Assembly (NCBI RefSeq): GCF_000171235.2
Contig: NZ_ABEA03000149.1
Span: forward strand, 1 to 44,778
Length of the DNA: 44,778 bases
Direction of reading: 5' to 3'
DNA from: Geminisphaera colitermitum TAV2
GTDB lineage: Bacteria; Verrucomicrobiota; Verrucomicrobiia; Opitutales; Opitutaceae
This document shows, one piece after another, positions 43,293 through 44,778 of the stretch; position 1 is the stretch's first letter; the number at the start of each line of letters is the position of its first letter. Under the pieces are notes generated by a model, which worked only from the letters and a program-made list of their open reading frames with translations, did no database searches and was not told the origin of the DNA. The position numbers were made by a program, and so were the translations under genes.

Positions 43293-43610
43293 ATGATCAC
43301 GCTCAGCCCGCGCGCCGCCGACCAAATCCGCCAGATGCAACGCGACAACGCCGCCACCGGCCAGCCCCTCCGCGTGCTTGTCGAGGACGGCGGTTGCTCC
43401 GGCCACCAATACGGCATGTCGTTCGACGACCCGCGTCCCGATGACACCCGCATGGAGAGCGAAGGCGTGCCAATCGTCGTTGACCCTGCCAGCCTCAAGC
43501 ACCTCGACGGCACCCACATCGACTTCGACGACGGCCTCCAAGGCCGCGGCTTCGAGATCAAGAACCCCAACGCCAAAAACACCTGCGGCTGCGGCAAGTC
43601 CTTCGGCTGA
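43293..43610 (+). CDS. A-type iron-sulfur carrier (HesB/IscA/ErpA family)
   Basis: 105 residues from ATG 43293. The three conserved Cys are visible: VEDGGCSGHQY (C35) and CGCGKSFG (C98 and C100) at the C-terminus. The protein holds an Fe-S cluster or iron between subunits for delivery to apo-enzymes. The longer frame from 43227 adds 22 residues that look like a leader. Promoter and start are in the 141-base gap to the divergent permease. Confidence 0.9.
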   Translation: MITLSPRAADQIRQMQRDNAATGQPLRVLVEDGGCSGHQYGMSFDDPRPDDTRMESEGVPIVVDPASLKHLDGTHIDFDDGLQGRGFEIKNPNAKNTCGCGKSFG

Positions 43611-43649
43611 CCACCGCGCCCTACCGCCGCCCCCGCTCACACCCAGCCC

Positions 43650-44254
43650 TCAGCCCCTCTGCCATTTCTCCCCTGCGCCGCGCAACAACCGCAGCGAATT
43701 GGCAACCACCAGCAACGTCGCCCCCGTGTCCGCCAGAATCGCCAGCCACAAGCTCGCGTACCCCAGCAACGTCATTACCAAAAACACCGCCTTCAACCCC
43801 AGCGCGAACGCGATGTTAAACCGGATGATCCCCAGCGCCCGCCGTCCCATGCGCACCGCATCGGCGATTTTTCCCAGATCATCCTTCATCAACGCGATAT
43901 CCGCCGTCTCGATTGCCGCGTCCGACCCCGCCGCCCCCATTGCGATAGCCACGCTCGCCGCCGCCATCGCCGGCGCGTCGTTGATCCCATCGCCCACCAT
44001 GCCCACGATCCCATGACGCTCGCGCAACGCCGTAACGCCCGCCACCTTGTCCTCCGGCAACAGACCGCCCCGCGCCTCGTCGATTCCCGCCTCGCGCGCG
44101 ATCGCATCGACCGTGCGCTGGTTGTCCCCGCTCAACATAACCAGCCTCCTCACGCCCGCCCCATGCAACGCCGCCACCGCCTCCCTCGCCCCGGCGCGCA
44201 ACGCATCCCCCAGCGCCAGCACGCCGGCAACCCGCCCCCCCCCCGCCCTCTCCC
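43650..44254 (-). pseudogene. C-terminal fragment of a P1B-type metal ATPase
   Basis: About 195 residues, all from the second half of a ZntA/CadA-like pump: LSGDNQRTVDAIAREAGI, LLPEDKVAGVTALRERH, the hinge VGDGINDAPAMAAASVAIAMGAAGSDAAIETADIALM, and two C-terminal helices (FALGLKAVFLVMTLLGYASLWLAILADTGATLLVVANSL). Missing are the metal-binding N-terminus, the first six helices with the CPx motif, the actuator domain and the DKTGT phosphorylation site. Upstream, the frame passes through a C10 run (44235-44244, read as G10) and is then overlapped by a different gene on the opposite strand. The pump cannot work as it stands. Confidence 0.8.
44235..44244. repeat. C10 run at the break of the metal ATPase
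   Basis: Homology of the ATPase ends within 20 bases of this run; the divergent regulator starts 10 bases beyond it. Confidence 0.85.
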
Positions 44255-44778
44255 ATGCACGCCTGGCGAGACGCCGAGCGCGAAATCGTTGAAGACATCC
44301 TGCGTGCCCTCCTCGAATGCGAATACCAGCGCCACACCGCCACCGACGAACACCTCGCCGGCCTCGTCGGCACCTCGCGCGAAACCGTCCTCCTCGCCCT
44401 TGCCCGCGCTGGCGAAGCCGGACTCGTCACCACCAGCAGCACCACGTCCGTCCCCTTCCCCGTCCCCGTCCCCTTCCCCGTCCCCTTCCCCGGCTCCGCC
44501 CCGGCCATCGCCACCGAACACGGCTGGACCCTCCAGCCCGCCGGACGCGAAATCGCGCTCCTCATCATGCGCGCCCACCGCCTGGTCGAAACCCGCCTTG
44601 CCCGTGAATCCGGCCTCCAGCCCGAACGCTGGCACGCCCTCGCCCACGCCGCCGAGCACCGCCTTACGCCCGACGAAGTCAACCGCCTCGCCGACCAGCT
44701 CGACAACCCCCGCTTCGATCCCCACGGCGACCCCATCCCCACCCGCGAAGGCCGCTGGCCCGGCGCCGAAGGCCGCGC
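44255..44778 (+). CDS. DtxR/MntR-type metal-dependent regulator, 3' partial
   Basis: At least 174 residues from ATG 44255; the gene runs off the window. The N-terminal winged helix is EREIVEDILRALLECEYQRHTATDEHLAGLVGTSRETVLLALARAGEAGLVTT (about residues 8-60). After a repeat insert the strand GWTLQPAGREIALLIMRAHRLVETRLARESGLQPERWHALAHAAEHRLTPDEVNRLADQLDNPRFDPHGDPIP matches the dimerisation and metal-site helices of DtxR (His and Glu ligands in HALAHAAEHRLT). The repeat, seven hexamers of GTCCCC/TTCCCC (44450-44491), lies in the wing and encodes VPFP units. The gene probably senses Fe or Mn; the metal ATPase fragment next to it is consistent with metal control. Confidence 0.75.
   Translation, partial: MHAWRDAEREIVEDILRALLECEYQRHTATDEHLAGLVGTSRETVLLALARAGEAGLVTTSSTTSVPFPVPVPFPVPFPGSAPAIATEHGWTLQPAGREIALLIMRAHRLVETRLARESGLQPERWHALAHAAEHRLTPDEVNRLADQLDNPRFDPHGDPIPTREGRWPGAEGR
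44450..44491. repeat. Hexanucleotide tandem repeat in the wing of the DtxR-like protein
   Basis: Seven hexamers alternating GTCCCC and TTCCCC encode VPFPVPVPFPVPFP. Gain or loss of units keeps the frame and changes wing length by two residues each. Confidence 0.85.

Overview
The window is high-GC bacterial DNA. Its gene content suggests a Verrucomicrobiota genome, most likely Opitutaceae of the gut or plant-fibre type. This is an inference from content, because no rRNA or other phylogenetic marker is present. Supporting signs are a PEP-CTERM secreted protein, a pseudopilin with an H-X9-DG tail, several plant cell-wall polysaccharide enzymes with AraC and LacI regulators, and many palindromic repeat families of the kind common in Verrucomicrobia.

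Layout. 1-6073: carbohydrate block with a GH115-like enzyme (5' end outside the window), a PL22-like beta-propeller, an AraC regulator and a GH5-like enzyme that has lost its 3' half. 5954-11219: TPR lipoprotein-like or secreted protein, CorC/HlyC transporter, a MITE and an AT-rich small membrane protein. 11539-18473: tcdA, then a minus-strand run ddh-ispE-ptsI-fmdB-tolC. 18773-30702: second carbohydrate and secretion block with a LacI regulator, Uma2 protein, PEP-CTERM protein, pseudopilin, two paralogous beta-helix proteins, a nucleotidyltransferase pair, GH105 and an extended adenylate kinase. 31115-44778: FtsX-type ABC permease and ATPase, two flavoprotein oxidoreductases, an IS427-like insertion sequence, thioredoxin lipoprotein, accB-accC, acid phosphatase, amino-acid permease, an A-type Fe-S protein, a fragment of a P-type metal ATPase and a DtxR-like regulator running off the end.

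The most unusual feature is a large number of long C/G homopolymers. At least fourteen runs of 12-20 bases occur in 45 kb, with no comparable A/T runs. Most lie inside coding sequence and encode Pro or Gly runs in frame. One (C17, 17279-17295) puts the essential gene ispE out of frame. One starts at the third codon of a secreted beta-helix protein. Others abut start codons or sit in 5' regions of carbohydrate genes. Together they look like a set of slippage-prone switches, or like expanding neutral repeats whose lengths may be uncertain in the assembly.

A second theme is at least eight families of palindromic or MITE-like repeats. Some carry TA duplications resembling those of the resident IS, some are nested in each other, and several sit exactly at gene ends or in operon spacers. 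Some supply stop codons, extend a C-terminus or truncate a gene.
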